Origin: an uncultured Microbacterium sp.
GTDB lineage: Bacteria; Actinomycetota; Actinomycetes; Actinomycetales; Microbacteriaceae
Direction of reading: 5' to 3'
NCBI GenBank assembly: GCA_947503655.1
Contig: CANNEP010000023.1
Location: forward strand, 1 to 39,410
DNA: 39,410 nucleotides
Part shown: one piece after another, positions 8,290-16,446 of the stretch
Layout of the letters: each line of letters starts with the position of its first letter
Numbering within the stretch: the stretch's first letter is position 1
Translations under genes and position numbers: made by a program
Notes under the pieces: model-generated
Databases searched by the model: none
Told to the model about the DNA's origin: nothing
What the model saw: the letters and a program-made list of their open reading frames with translations, nothing else

Positions 8290-9870
8290 TTACTCCCACT
8301 CGATGGTTCCCGGGGGCTTCGAGGTCACGTCGAGCACGACGCGGTTGACGTCGCGCACTTCGTTCGTGATGCGGTTCGAGATCTTCGACAGCACGTCGTG
8401 CGGGAGCCTTGACCAGTCGGCCGTCATCGCGTCTTCGCTCGAGACCGGGCGCAGCACGATCGGGTGGCCGTACGTGCGGCCGTCGCCCTGCACGCCCACC
8501 GAGCGAACGTCGGCGAGAAGCACAACCGGGCACTGCCAGATCTCGTTGTCGAGACCAGCAGCGGTCAGCTCTTCGCGAGCAATCGCGTCAGCGTCGCGGA
8601 GCAGGTCGAGGCGGTCTTGCGTGACCTCACCGATGATGCGGATACCGAGCCCCGGCCCGGGGAACGGCTGACGTGCGACGATAACCTCGGGCAGACCCAG
8701 ATCGCGACCGATCTGACGCACTTCGTCTTTAAACAGCGTGCGCAGCGGCTCAACGAGCTCGAACTGCATGTCTTCGGGCAGGCCACCCACGTTGTGGTGG
8801 CTCTTGATGTTCGCGGTGCCAGCGCCGCCGCCCGACTCAACAACGTCGGGGTACAGCGTGCCCTGCACGAGGAACTTGATCGGCTCGCCCGCTTCTTTCG
8901 CCTCGTCAACGAGCTGACGCTGCACGGCTTCGAACGAGCGGATGAACTCGCGACCAATGATCTTGCGCTTGGTCTCGGGGTCGGTGACACCGGCGAGAGC
9001 GTCGAGGAACTGCTGACGAGCGTCAACCGTGACCAGGCGCACACCGGTGGAAGCGACGTAGTCCTTCTCCACCTGTTCGCGCTCGCCCTTGCGGAGGAGG
9101 CCGTGGTCAACGAAGACGGCGACGAGCTGGTCGCCGACGGCCTTGTGAACCAGGGCGGTCGAAACAGCCGAGTCAACGCCACCCGACAGCGCCGACAGCA
9201 CGCGAGCGTTGCCGACCTGCGCACGAATGCGGTCAACCTGCTCAGCGATGACGTTGCCGCTGTTCCAGTCGTTAGCGAGACCCGCTGCGCGGTGCAGGAA
9301 GTTCTCGATGACCTTCTGACCGTGCGCGGAGTGCTTCACCTCGGGGTGCCACTGCACACCGTAGAACTTGCGCTCATCGTTGCTGAACGCGGCGACAGGA
9401 GCGCCGGCGGTCGAGGCGTTGACGGTGAAGCCTTCAGGAGCCTTGGCAACCGAGTCACCGTGGCTCATCCAGACGTTCTGCTCGGCGGGGATACCGTCAA
9501 GCAGCACCGAGTCGGTCGACGTGACAGCGTTGGTTGCACCGTATTCGCGTAGACCGGTCGCTGCGACCTCGCCACCCAGCGTCTGGGCCATAATCTGGAA
9601 GCCGTAGCAAATACCGAGCGTCGGAACGCCCAGGTCAAAGACAGCCGGGTCAAGGCGCGGGGCGCCCTCTTCGTATACCGACGACGGGCCACCCGACAGG
9701 ATGAGCCCAACCGGGTTCTTGGCCTGAATGTCAGCAGCCGTTGCCGTGTGAGGCACGATCTCGCTGTAGACACCCGCCTCGCGGACCCGTCGCGCAATCA
9801 ACTGCGCGTACTGGGCACCGAAGTCGACGACCAGGACCGGGCGCTGCACGGTCTCAGGGGTCTCGGTCAC
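8290..9870 (-). CDS. guaA: GMP synthase (glutamine-hydrolysing)
   Basis: A 526-residue GMP synthase that aminates XMP to GMP using glutamine and ATP. The N-terminal class I amidotransferase domain has the nucleophile C88 in GICYGFQ and the H175/E177 pair in GVQWHPEV. The ATP-pyrophosphatase domain begins with the PP-loop SGGVDS (229-234). The C-terminal dimerisation domain ends in [10 protein letters not shown], the usual GuaA terminus. The start is a GTG at 9870 with GGAGG four bases upstream, and it overlaps the stop of the DUF3817 gene by four bases. It is in the same transcription direction as guaB3, so late guanine-nucleotide synthesis genes are grouped here. Confidence 0.98.
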   Translation of the reverse strand: MTETPETVQRPVLVVDFGAQYAQLIARRVREAGVYSEIVPHTATAADIQAKNPVGLILSGGPSSVYEEGAPRLDPAVFDLGVPTLGICYGFQIMAQTLGGEVAATGLREYGATNAVTSTDSVLLDGIPAEQNVWMSHGDSVAKAPEGFTVNASTAGAPVAAFSNDERKFYGVQWHPEVKHSAHGQKVIENFLHRAAGLANDWNSGNVIAEQVDRIRAQVGNARVLSALSGGVDSAVSTALVHKAVGDQLVAVFVDHGLLRKGEREQVEKDYVASTGVRLVTVDARQQFLDALAGVTDPETKRKIIGREFIRSFEAVQRQLVDEAKEAGEPIKFLVQGTLYPDVVESGGGAGTANIKSHHNVGGLPEDMQFELVEPLRTLFKDEVRQIGRDLGLPEVIVARQPFPGPGLGIRIIGEVTQDRLDLLRDADAIAREELTAAGLDNEIWQCPVVLLADVRSVGVQGDGRTYGHPIVLRPVSSEDAMTADWSRLPHDVLSKISNRITNEVRDVNRVVLDVTSKPPGTIEWE

Positions 9871-10349
9871 TTTGCCTCCGTTATTGGCTGAGGAGTTGGA
9901 TCTGATTCTGCCGCCTCCGCTTCACGCTGCGCCAGGTAGGCGCGCACGTCGCGGGCGGTGCGAACTTCGAGGAAGAAGCTCAAGAGCGGAACAATGCCAC
10001 CGAGAGCGAGCAGCAGGAAGCGCGGGAAGCCCCAACGCATCATGCTCCACACGCGGAAGCATGCGAAAAGGTACACGACGTAGAACCAGCCGTGCACGAC
10101 AAGGATGACGAGCGACAGGTTGATACCGTCGCCCGTGGACTCCAGGCCGGTGGCCGTCTCCACAACCGGCGCGAGCCACAGGAAACCGCCCTTGCCACCG
10201 AGGAAAAGCTCGAGGTGGATGGGCGTGTACTTGAGGATCATCTCGGCGCACAGCAAAAGCAGAAACACACCCGTGACGATGGACGCGATCTGATAGAACT
10301 TCAGTGCACCGCGGATCGCCGGAAAGGTGGCGAGTTTCGGGGCAGCCAT
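9867..10349 (-). CDS. DUF3817 family membrane protein
   Basis: A 160-residue membrane protein with about four helices. Residues 12-110 match the DUF3817 pattern: a first helix after [13 protein letters not shown], a loop with the APVVE segment, then [25 protein letters not shown] short acidic Ala/Glu-rich tail ends the protein. The function is unknown. It overlaps guaA by four bases (ATGA at 9867-9870) and lies downstream of SURF1, an arrangement I associate with Microbacteriaceae. A TAGGAT -10 box at 10357-10362 lies seven bases upstream of the ATG, which suggests that it and guaA are expressed from a leaderless promoter of their own. Confidence 0.88.
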   Translation of the reverse strand: MAAPKLATFPAIRGALKFYQIASIVTGVFLLLLCAEMILKYTPIHLELFLGGKGGFLWLAPVVETATGLESTGDGINLSLVILVVHGWFYVVYLFACFRVWSMMRWGFPRFLLLALGGIVPLLSFFLEVRTARDVRAYLAQREAEAAESDPTPQPITEAK

Positions 10350-10356
10350 GTCTTCT

Positions 10357-10362
10357 ATCCTA
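10357..10362 (-). promoter_or_regulatory. Probable -10 box (TAGGAT) for the DUF3817-guaA unit
   Basis: TAGGAT on the minus strand is followed by seven bases and the ATG at 10349. This matches the leaderless pattern at glmS, where the identical hexamer and spacing occur. A TGGTTCCG word lies a little further upstream at 10407-10414. Confidence 0.55.
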
Positions 10363-10430
10363 ACCGTTGCGTTCTGAGCCGCTGGCCATGCGTCAGCGCC
10401 AGCAAATGGTTCCGGACACCGCGTCGCAGA

Positions 10431-11249
10431 CTAGGCCGTCGCGATTTCCGGGTGGTCTTCTTCGAACTGCTCGACTTCTTTTTCCCACGCGTCTTTCGCG
10501 AGGCGGTACCACATGAAGAATGCGAAGCCGGCGAACACGATCCACTCGATCGCGTAGAAGATGTTCAGCCAGTTGACCGAGCTTTCTTCGACCGGCGGGT
10601 TCGCGACAATCTTGTCGAGCGAGCCGAGCGTGCCCTCCGACGCGAGGTACGGACGGTACATCGTGAGGTCATCGGCGTCATGCCAAAAGCCCAACAGCTG
10701 CGCCGGCGACATGCGCACCATTTCGGTGAGGGGCTCGCTGCCGCGCGGCGGCATGACACCCTCGTCCGAGATGATGCGACCGGTGAGATCGACGTTCTGC
10801 GGCGGGGCGGCGTTCAGCTCAGCGGCGACCTTGTCGGCCTCTTCGCGGCTGTCGGTCCAGCCCACGGCCACCGCGATGGAGGTCGGAACCTCGGTGTCGG
10901 CAATACGGAGCTGGCCGGTGACCCAGTACCCCTCGACACCCTCGTTGTGGCGCGAGGAAACAACAAGGAAGTCTTCGGCGATGAATGAGCCGGTGACGTC
11001 AACACGGTGGCCGACCAGTGGTTCCGGAACATACTGCCCCGGATTCACGACGTCGGCGAGCGGCTTCACCTCTTCGGTGATTTCGATCGGCACTGGGTCT
11101 TCATCGATGGCCATGTCGAGCTGCCACTGACCGAGCCACGCAAAAACGCCGGCCACGATCAGGGCGAGGCCGAGTACGCCGAGCCACCGCGGACGCAGCA
11201 GAACTTCGCGCAGCGTCGGCGGAAACAGCGGCGCCTCGACCGATGTCAT
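10431..11249 (-). CDS. SURF1 family protein, cytochrome oxidase assembly
   Basis: A 272-residue SURF1/Shy1 homologue expected to help assemble haem a3 into the aa3-type cytochrome c oxidase. It has the family topology of one N-terminal membrane helix (about 22-42, LGVLGLALIVAGVFAWLGQW), a periplasm-facing central domain and a second helix near the C-terminus (about 228-250, NIFYAIEWIVFAGFAFFMWY). The motif GQWQLD after the first helix and the QN(V)D..GRI segment in the central domain are typical. It starts directly after the guaB3 stop codon with no gap, so the two are translated from one message. The acidic C-terminus (EEDHPEIATA) is a lineage feature. Confidence 0.92.
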   Translation of the reverse strand: MTSVEAPLFPPTLREVLLRPRWLGVLGLALIVAGVFAWLGQWQLDMAIDEDPVPIEITEEVKPLADVVNPGQYVPEPLVGHRVDVTGSFIAEDFLVVSSRHNEGVEGYWVTGQLRIADTEVPTSIAVAVGWTDSREEADKVAAELNAAPPQNVDLTGRIISDEGVMPPRGSEPLTEMVRMSPAQLLGFWHDADDLTMYRPYLASEGTLGSLDKIVANPPVEESSVNWLNIFYAIEWIVFAGFAFFMWYRLAKDAWEKEVEQFEEDHPEIATA

Positions 11250-12374
11250 TTACAGGGCTTGGTACGGCGCGAGCACAACCTCAACGCGCTGGAACTCTTT
11301 GAGGTCGCTGTAGCCGGTCGTGGCCATCGACTTCTTGAGCGCGCCCATGAGGTTGGCGGTGCCGTCAACGACAGGCGTCGGGCCGTGCAGAACCTCTTCG
11401 AGCGTGCCGACCTGAGCAACCTGCACGCGCTTGCCGCGCGGCAGCGCCGGGTGGTGTGCTTCGGGGCCCCAGTGGTAACCGGAACCAGGAGCGTCGGTTG
11501 CGCGCGCAAGCGCGACACCCAGCATGACGGCGTCTGCACCCATCGCGAGAGCCTTGACGATGTCTCCCGAGGTTCCGACGCCGCCATCAGCGATGACGTG
11601 AACGTAACGGCCGCCGGACTCATCCATGTAGTCGCGGCGAGCGGCTGCAACGTCAGAGACGGCGGTGGCCATCGGCGCGTGAATGCCGAGGGTGGCGCGC
11701 GTGGTGGAAGCGGCGCCGCCGCCGAAGCCAACGAGCACCCCGGCAGCACCGGTGCGCATCAGGTGGAGGGCAGCAGTGTAGGTAGAAGCACCACCGACGA
11801 TGACGGGAACGTCAAGGTCGTAGATGAACTTCTTCAAGTTGAGGGGTTCGATGTCTGACGAGACGTGCTCAGCCGACACCGTGGTTCCGCGGATCACGAA
11901 CAGGTCAACACCGGCGGCAACGACCGTCTCGTAGAACTCGGCGGTGCGCTGCGGCGACAGGGAGCCGGCAACAACGACGCCCGCTTCGCGGATTTCGCGG
12001 AGGCGCGACGTGATCAGCTCGGGCTTGATCGGCTCGGCGTACAGCTCCTGCATGCGACGGACGACGTTCTCGCCGTCGAGCGATGCGATCTCCGCGAGCA
12101 GCGGCTCCGGGTTTTCGTAGCGCGTCCAGAGCCCCTCGAGGTCGAGCACACCGAGAGCGCCCAGGCGACCCAGTTCGATGGCCGTCTTCGGGCTCACGAC
12201 CGAGTCCATCGGCGCACCGATGACCGGGGTGTCGAAGTGATAAGCGTCGATCGACCAGGCCGTCGACACATCCTCCGGGTTGCGGGTGCGTCGTGAGGGT
12301 ACGACAGCGATGTCATCGAACGTGTATGCCCGGCGAGCGCGCTTACCGCGTCCGAGCTCGATCTCCATGGTCAC
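11250..12374 (-). CDS. guaB3: GuaB3 family IMP dehydrogenase-related protein
   Basis: A 374-residue TIM-barrel protein of the GuaB3 group found throughout Actinobacteria. It begins like other members (GRGKRARRAYTFDDIAVVPS) and has no CBS domains. The loop that in true IMP dehydrogenase holds the catalytic cysteine reads GFGGGAASTTR here (216-226), so serine or threonine replaces the cysteine; this is also the case in the mycobacterial GuaB3 I recall. Whether it has enzymatic activity is therefore unclear. The C-terminal KSMATTGYSDLKEFQRVEV is a GuaB3 hallmark. The GTG at 12374 lies six bases after a TAGGCT -10 box, so the mRNA is probably leaderless; an ATG two codons later is the alternative start. 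SURF1 follows without a gap. Confidence 0.93.
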   Translation of the reverse strand: MTMEIELGRGKRARRAYTFDDIAVVPSRRTRNPEDVSTAWSIDAYHFDTPVIGAPMDSVVSPKTAIELGRLGALGVLDLEGLWTRYENPEPLLAEIASLDGENVVRRMQELYAEPIKPELITSRLREIREAGVVVAGSLSPQRTAEFYETVVAAGVDLFVIRGTTVSAEHVSSDIEPLNLKKFIYDLDVPVIVGGASTYTAALHLMRTGAAGVLVGFGGGAASTTRATLGIHAPMATAVSDVAAARRDYMDESGGRYVHVIADGGVGTSGDIVKALAMGADAVMLGVALARATDAPGSGYHWGPEAHHPALPRGKRVQVAQVGTLEEVLHGPTPVVDGTANLMGALKKSMATTGYSDLKEFQRVEVVLAPYQAL

Positions 12375-12380
12375 CCCCTA

Positions 12381-12386
12381 AGCCTA
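12381..12386 (-). promoter_or_regulatory. Probable -10 box (TAGGCT) of guaB3
   Basis: TAGGCT on the minus strand is followed by six bases and the GTG at 12374. The same hexamer at the same distance precedes the methyltransferase gene at 27652. Confidence 0.55.
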
Positions 12387-12440
12387 CCCTCGTGAGCGCG
12401 TGCCGTCGAAAGGAGGTGATCAGTCGGACGTGCTAGCAGG

Positions 12441-12722
12441 TCAGCTCGCGCGGGAATAGCGCCCGGATGCCTCGGCGCGGGCCCGAGCCTTCGCGGCCTC
12501 CTCCTCACGATTCTTCGGCGGGCGCACGGCGACGAGGTCTTCCAGCAGGTGTCTCGTGGCGTGCGCAATCTCTGCGACGGCTCGTTCAAAAGCCGCTTGA
12601 TTCGCCTGTGACGGCTTCGTGGTTCCGGCGATCTTTCGCACATACTGCAACGCCGCGGCGTGCACCTCGTCTGGGGTGGCGGCGGGCTCAAAGTTGTGGA
12701 GCGTGTGAATGTTGCGGCACAT
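12441..12722 (-). CDS. DUF2277 family small protein
   Basis: A 93-residue protein that begins MCRNIHTLHNFEPAATPDEV, the diagnostic start of the DUF2277 family, followed by an all-helical region with ALQYVRKIAGTTKPSQANQA and HATRHLLEDLVAVRPPKNRE. The C-terminal 20 residues are Ala/Arg/Glu rich. The frame stays open for 48 codons upstream, but homology starts only at this methionine, and a TAGCGT -10 box (12730-12735) lies seven bases before it, which supports a leaderless start here. The function of the family is not known. It lies downstream of marR on the same strand. Confidence 0.9.
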   Translation of the reverse strand: MCRNIHTLHNFEPAATPDEVHAAALQYVRKIAGTTKPSQANQAAFERAVAEIAHATRHLLEDLVAVRPPKNREEEAAKARARAEASGRYSRAS

Positions 12723-12729
12723 GCTCGGC

Positions 12730-12735
12730 ACGCTA
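12730..12735 (-). promoter_or_regulatory. Probable -10 box (TAGCGT) of the DUF2277 gene
   Basis: TAGCGT on the minus strand ends seven bases before the ATG at 12722, the leaderless spacing used repeatedly in this window. Confidence 0.45.
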
Positions 12736-12758
12736 CCCCTGCCCGCCGACATCAGCAA

Positions 12759-12784
12759 TGGTTCCGGTGCACGAAACGGAACCA
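12759..12784. repeat. Inverted pair of the TGGTTCCG word (hairpin between marR and DUF2277 genes)
   Basis: TGGTTCCG at 12759-12766 and CGGAACCA at 12777-12784 form a perfect 8-bp stem around a 10-base loop. It lies 11 bases after the marR stop, where a terminator would be expected, although no T-run follows on the minus strand. Confidence 0.6.
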
Positions 12785-12795
12785 CGGGGCACGAG

Positions 12796-13302
12796 CTACG
12801 AATGGGCGTCCTGCAGCTCGCTCCCCCAGTTGCGCAGTGCCGCGGCGAGGGATTCAGGGTCAGCAATGTGCTTGATGAGTTCGTGCTCGAGCGCCATGTG
12901 CGCCGTATAGGCCTCGTCGACGAGGGTCAGCCCCGCCGCAGAGAGACGAATATTGCGGCGGCGAGTGTCGATCGCATCGACCGTGCGTTCGATGAGGCCC
13001 CGCGTTTCGAGGCGGTCGATGCGCTTGGAGAGCCCACCAGTTGTGATCATGGTTTGTTCGGCGAGATCACCGGCCGTGCGCTCATACGGCGCCCCCGCGC
13101 GGCGCAGCGTCGCCAGCACGTCGAACTCCCCCTGCGACAGGCCAAAGCGGGCGAAGTTTTCATCGAGAGCGGCGTCAAGCATGCCAGCGATACGGTGCAG
13201 TCGCCCCACGATGCCCTGCGGTGCGGGGTCGGCATCCGGGCGCTCGCGACGCCAAGCGGCCATAATGGCATCGACCTGATCGGGCTCGTGTATATCCGAC
13301 AT
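12796..13302 (-). CDS. MarR family transcriptional regulator
   Basis: A 168-residue winged-helix regulator. The MarR core spans about 30-150: FGLSQGEFDVLATLRRAG leads into the recognition helix region TMITTGGLSKRIDRLETRGL, then the wing IERTVDAIDTRRRNIRLSAAG with the conserved D-x-R-R motif, and a C-terminal dimerisation helix. It is divergent from an EamA-type exporter with only 38 bp between the start codons. Two TTCC-NN-GGAA palindromes lie in that interval. A TATAGT -10 box (13309-13314) six bases before the ATG makes the mRNA leaderless. The likely role is repression of itself and the exporter until a small-molecule ligand binds; the ligand is unknown. Confidence 0.93.
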   Translation of the reverse strand: MSDIHEPDQVDAIMAAWRRERPDADPAPQGIVGRLHRIAGMLDAALDENFARFGLSQGEFDVLATLRRAGAPYERTAGDLAEQTMITTGGLSKRIDRLETRGLIERTVDAIDTRRRNIRLSAAGLTLVDEAYTAHMALEHELIKHIADPESLAAALRNWGSELQDAHS

Positions 13303-13308
13303 GGCCCC

Positions 13309-13333
13309 ACTATATCTTCCAAGGAAGTAATAT
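13309..13333. promoter_or_regulatory. Divergent -10 boxes of marR and eamA
   Basis: On the minus strand TATAGT (13309-13314) lies six bases before the marR ATG. On the plus strand TAATAT (13328-13333) lies seven bases before the ATG at 13341. The two promoters face away from each other and share one operator region. Confidence 0.6.
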
Positions 13334-13346
13334 GTCTTCCATGGAA
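13316..13346. promoter_or_regulatory. Tandem operator palindromes for the MarR regulator
   Basis: TTCCAAGGAA (13317-13326) and TTCCATGGAA (13337-13346) share the arms TTCC/GGAA, and their centres are exactly 20 bp apart, two helical turns. The first is flanked by both -10 boxes and the second covers the expected eamA transcription start. This fits two regulator dimers bound on the same DNA face. Binding is inferred. Confidence 0.6.
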
Positions 13347-14213
13347 CAGAAATCTCGGCTCGGGTGGATCCTGCTCACCGCCGTCGCGCCGATCGTGTGG
13401 GGCAGCGTCTACGTCGTGACGCGGCAATTCTTGCCTGCCGACTCGCCGCTGTGGGGTTCCGTCTTTCGCGCAGTACCCGCCGCGCTCATTCTGTTTCTGG
13501 TGTCGCGCGAGCTCCCCCGCGGCCAGTGGATCTGGCGCTCATTCGTTCTCGGATTCCTCACCGTCGGCGGCTTCTTCGCACTGATCTACGTTGCGGCGGC
13601 AACCCTGCCGTCGGGAGTGGCGGCGACGCTCATGTCAACCGCTGCCGCGGGCATGCTGCTGTTCGGGTGGGCCCTTCTCGGCCAGCGGCCACGCCTCCTC
13701 CCAGTCGCCGGTGCCGCGACCGGTATCGCGGGCGTCGCCATCATGGTGGGTGCGTCGTTCAGCGAAATCAACGGTTGGGGTGTGGCTGCGTCGCTCGGCG
13801 CGATGGCGGCGTCGTCGCTCGGCTTCGTGCTCACCGCGCGCTGGGGCGGCTCGATTGCCCCGGTGACGCTCGCCTCGTGGCAACTGATGACCGGCTCCGT
13901 GGTGGTCGTCATCCTCGCGATTGTGTTTGAAGGCGCACCTCCCGCCCTGACCGGCAGCGAAATGTTGGGCTTCGCCTACATCAGCGTCGTGTGCACGGCG
14001 CTCGCCTACTTCGCGTGGTTCACGGGCCTCCGCCACCTCCCGGCCGCGGCCGTCGGCGCGATCGGCCTACTCAACCCCGTCTCCGGGGTCGTACTCGGTG
14101 TGCTGATCGCTGGTGAACCGTTCGGCTGGAGCCAAGCCATCGGCATGGCCCTCGTCATCGCCGGTGTGGTCATCGCGATCAGTAGACCGCCCCGCGCCCA
14201 GACATCCACCTAG
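13341..14213 (+). CDS. EamA/DMT family exporter
   Basis: A 290-residue drug/metabolite transporter with ten hydrophobic helices arranged as two EamA repeats (about residues 8-140 and 145-285). Typical elements are the first-helix segment VAPIVWGSVYVVTRQFLP and, near the end of the second repeat, LNPVSGVVLGVLIAGEP. Divergent control by an adjacent MarR regulator suggests export of a toxic or signalling compound; the substrate is not predictable. I place the start at the ATG at 13341 because a TAATAT -10 box ends seven bases before it. The in-frame ATG at 13332 (three codons earlier, with AAGGAAG upstream) is the alternative, but it would lie upstream of that transcription start. The stop codon is the first base of the left copy of the repeat that brackets recQ. 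Confidence 0.92.
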   Translation: MEQKSRLGWILLTAVAPIVWGSVYVVTRQFLPADSPLWGSVFRAVPAALILFLVSRELPRGQWIWRSFVLGFLTVGGFFALIYVAAATLPSGVAATLMSTAAAGMLLFGWALLGQRPRLLPVAGAATGIAGVAIMVGASFSEINGWGVAASLGAMAASSLGFVLTARWGGSIAPVTLASWQLMTGSVVVVILAIVFEGAPPALTGSEMLGFAYISVVCTALAYFAWFTGLRHLPAAAVGAIGLLNPVSGVVLGVLIAGEPFGWSQAIGMALVIAGVVIAISRPPRAQTST

Positions 14214-14262
14214 GGCTTGTCTGAGAATATTCAGGTCCGGGCGATTGCTGTGTGGATGAGCA
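14212..14262. repeat. Left copy of ~50-bp direct repeat bracketing recQ
   Basis: Begins AGGGCTTGTCTGA and ends GCGATTGCTGTGTGGATGAG plus C. The same segment recurs at 16447-16497 after recQ with about four mismatches and one single-base gap, roughly 90% identity. It begins inside the eamA stop codon. It may be a recombination footprint or a remnant of a small mobile element. Confidence 0.75.
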
Positions 14263-14322
14263 CAGCGGCCGATACGCGTTCTGCGTGAGGACGATGTCGG
14301 TGGCCTACGGCAGAGTGAAGGT

Positions 14323-16443
14323 ATGACTTCTGCCGCAGCATCCGCCCCCATTCGTGCCGCGGCGCTCGACGGGCTGCGCGACCTGGTGGGGCGCGACGAC
14401 GTCGACTTTCATGACGGGCAGTTCGAGGCGATCGAGGCGCTGGTCGAGGGGCGGCGGCGTGCGCTAGTCGTACAGCGCACCGGATGGGGCAAATCGGCGG
14501 TGTACTTCGTCTCGACACTGCTGCTGCGCCGGCAGGGCGCGGGGCCGACGGTGCTGGTGTCGCCGCTGCTGGCACTCATGCGCGACCAGATCGCGGCGGC
14601 CGAGCGGGCGGGTGTGCGGGCGGTCGCGATCAACTCGACCAATGCACACGAGTGGGGCGATGTGCTCGCGCAGCTCGATCGCGACGAGGTCGACGTGCTG
14701 CTCGTCTCGCCCGAGCGCCTCAACAACCCCACTTTTCGTGAAGAGCAGCTGCCGACGCTGATTCAGCGTCTCGGACTCCTCGTGGTCGACGAGGCACACT
14801 GCATCAGCGACTGGGGCCACGATTTTCGCCCCGACTATCGCCGCCTGCGCGACCTGATCACGCAGATGCCCGCCTCAGTGCCGGTGCTCGCCACGACGGC
14901 GACCGCGAACAGTCGGGTCGTCGCTGATGTCGCCGAACAGCTAGGCGCGGGGTCGGGGGCGGATGCTGCAAGCACCGTGCTCACGATCCGCGGACCACTC
15001 GCACGAGCATCCCTCCGCCTCGGTGTGCTGCGCCTGCCGAATTCGACGCAGCGGCTGGCCTGGCTGCTCAGCCATCTGAACGATCTGCCCGGGGCAGGCA
15101 TCATCTACACACTCACCGTCGCCGCGGCTGTCGACACGGCTCGTCTGCTACGTGAACACGGGCATGAAGTGCGCGACTACACGGGCCAGACCGACACCGA
15201 CGAGCGCACCGAGTCTGAGCGCATGTTGAAGAACAACGAGATCAAGGCACTTATCGCGACCAGCGCTCTGGGCATGGGGTTCGACAAACCCGACCTCGGG
15301 TTCGTCATTCACCTCGGGGCCCCCTCGTCGCCTGTTGCGTACTACCAGCAGGTGGGTCGTGCCGGGCGCGCGAGTGAGAGTGCCGACGTGCTGCTCCTGC
15401 CGGGCACTGAAGACCGCGACATTTGGCACTATTTCGCGACCGCTTCAATGCCCGACCGCGATCGTGCCGAACGGGTGCTGCACGCGCTGAGCGACCAGCC
15501 GATATCGACTCCCGCGCTCGAAGCACGCGTCGACATTCGGCGCACGCCCCTCGAGCTGCTGTTGAAAGTGCTCGACGTCGATGGCGCGGTGCGCCGGGTG
15601 CAGGGTGGATGGGTCTCAACCGGTGCACCCTGGGTCTACGACGCCGAACGCTATGAACGCATCGCCGCTGAGCGGGTGGCTGAGCAGCAGCACATGATCG
15701 AGTACGAGCAGACCGATGGATGCCGCATGGAATACCTGCAGCGCACCCTCGACGACGACACCGCTGTGCCGTGCGGGCGGTGCGACAACTGCGTGGGCGT
15801 GTGGTTTCCCACCGCGGTGGGCGAGGCCGATGCGGCCTCAGCGAGCTCATCGCTCGATCGTGTTGGCGTTCCGATCGAACCGCGCAAAGCCTGGCCGACA
15901 GGTGCCGACCGGCTTGATGTTCCGTTAAAGGGGCGCATCGCTCCGGGCGAGCAAGCCGCTGAGGGGCGCGCCCTGGCACGCCTCACCGATCTCGGCTGGG
16001 GCGGTGCGCTGCGTGACCTGTTCGCTGCGGGCGCGCCAGATGCCCCGGTTTCGCCCCAGATGCTTCAGGCCTGTGTGCGTGTGCTCGCCGAATGGGGGTG
16101 GGCAGAACGGCCCGTCGCGGTGATCGCAATGCCGTCGCAGTCACGCCCGCAGCTGGTCGACACGCTCGCCCGCGGCATCGCTGAGATCGGGCGCCTGCCC
16201 TACCTCGGCGCCCTTGGCGATCGCACGCCGCACCGCGCCGATGGCCCCGGCGGAAACAGCGTCTTCCGCCTGGCATCCGTCTGGGATCGCTTCGCCGCTG
16301 ACCAACTCGACGTGCCCCCCGGGCCCATCCTCCTCGTCGACGACCAAGCCGACAGCCGTTGGACTCTCACCGCTGCCGCCCGCGTGCTGCGCAAAGCCGG
16401 AGCATCCGAGGTGCTGCCGTTCGTGCTCGCACTACGAGGGTGA
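14323..16443 (+). CDS. recQ: RecQ-family DNA helicase with C-terminal phosphoribosyltransferase-like domain
   Basis: A 706-residue superfamily 2 helicase. Motif I reads TGWGKS (53-58), motif II is DEAH (156-159) in DEAHCISDWGHDFRPDYRRL (a RecQ signature), motif III is TTATA (191-195), and motif VI is QQVGRAGRA (342-350). Four cysteines (C467, C484, C487, C490) form the RecQ zinc site. No HRDC domain is evident. The last ~115 residues instead resemble a type I phosphoribosyltransferase (ComF-like), with ILLVDDQADSRWTLTAAA at 669-686 corresponding to the PRPP loop. The gene is bracketed by a ~50-bp direct repeat and separates the eamA locus from the ABC-F gene, which suggests insertion as a cassette. 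Role: unwinding of recombination or repair intermediates; the role of the tail is unknown. Confidence 0.93.
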   Translation: MTSAAASAPIRAAALDGLRDLVGRDDVDFHDGQFEAIEALVEGRRRALVVQRTGWGKSAVYFVSTLLLRRQGAGPTVLVSPLLALMRDQIAAAERAGVRAVAINSTNAHEWGDVLAQLDRDEVDVLLVSPERLNNPTFREEQLPTLIQRLGLLVVDEAHCISDWGHDFRPDYRRLRDLITQMPASVPVLATTATANSRVVADVAEQLGAGSGADAASTVLTIRGPLARASLRLGVLRLPNSTQRLAWLLSHLNDLPGAGIIYTLTVAAAVDTARLLREHGHEVRDYTGQTDTDERTESERMLKNNEIKALIATSALGMGFDKPDLGFVIHLGAPSSPVAYYQQVGRAGRASESADVLLLPGTEDRDIWHYFATASMPDRDRAERVLHALSDQPISTPALEARVDIRRTPLELLLKVLDVDGAVRRVQGGWVSTGAPWVYDAERYERIAAERVAEQQHMIEYEQTDGCRMEYLQRTLDDDTAVPCGRCDNCVGVWFPTAVGEADAASASSSLDRVGVPIEPRKAWPTGADRLDVPLKGRIAPGEQAAEGRALARLTDLGWGGALRDLFAAGAPDAPVSPQMLQACVRVLAEWGWAERPVAVIAMPSQSRPQLVDTLARGIAEIGRLPYLGALGDRTPHRADGPGGNSVFRLASVWDRFAADQLDVPPGPILLVDDQADSRWTLTAAARVLRKAGASEVLPFVLALRG

Positions 16444-16446
16444 ATG

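Noticed and set aside
12408..12421. Fragment of a 16S rRNA gene
   Set aside because: Only the 14 terminal bases match; no helix 45 or other conserved 16S sequence is next to it.
12371..12691. A 106-codon minus-strand frame
   Set aside because: It is a frame-shifted shadow of the DUF2277 gene and would run across the guaB3 promoter.
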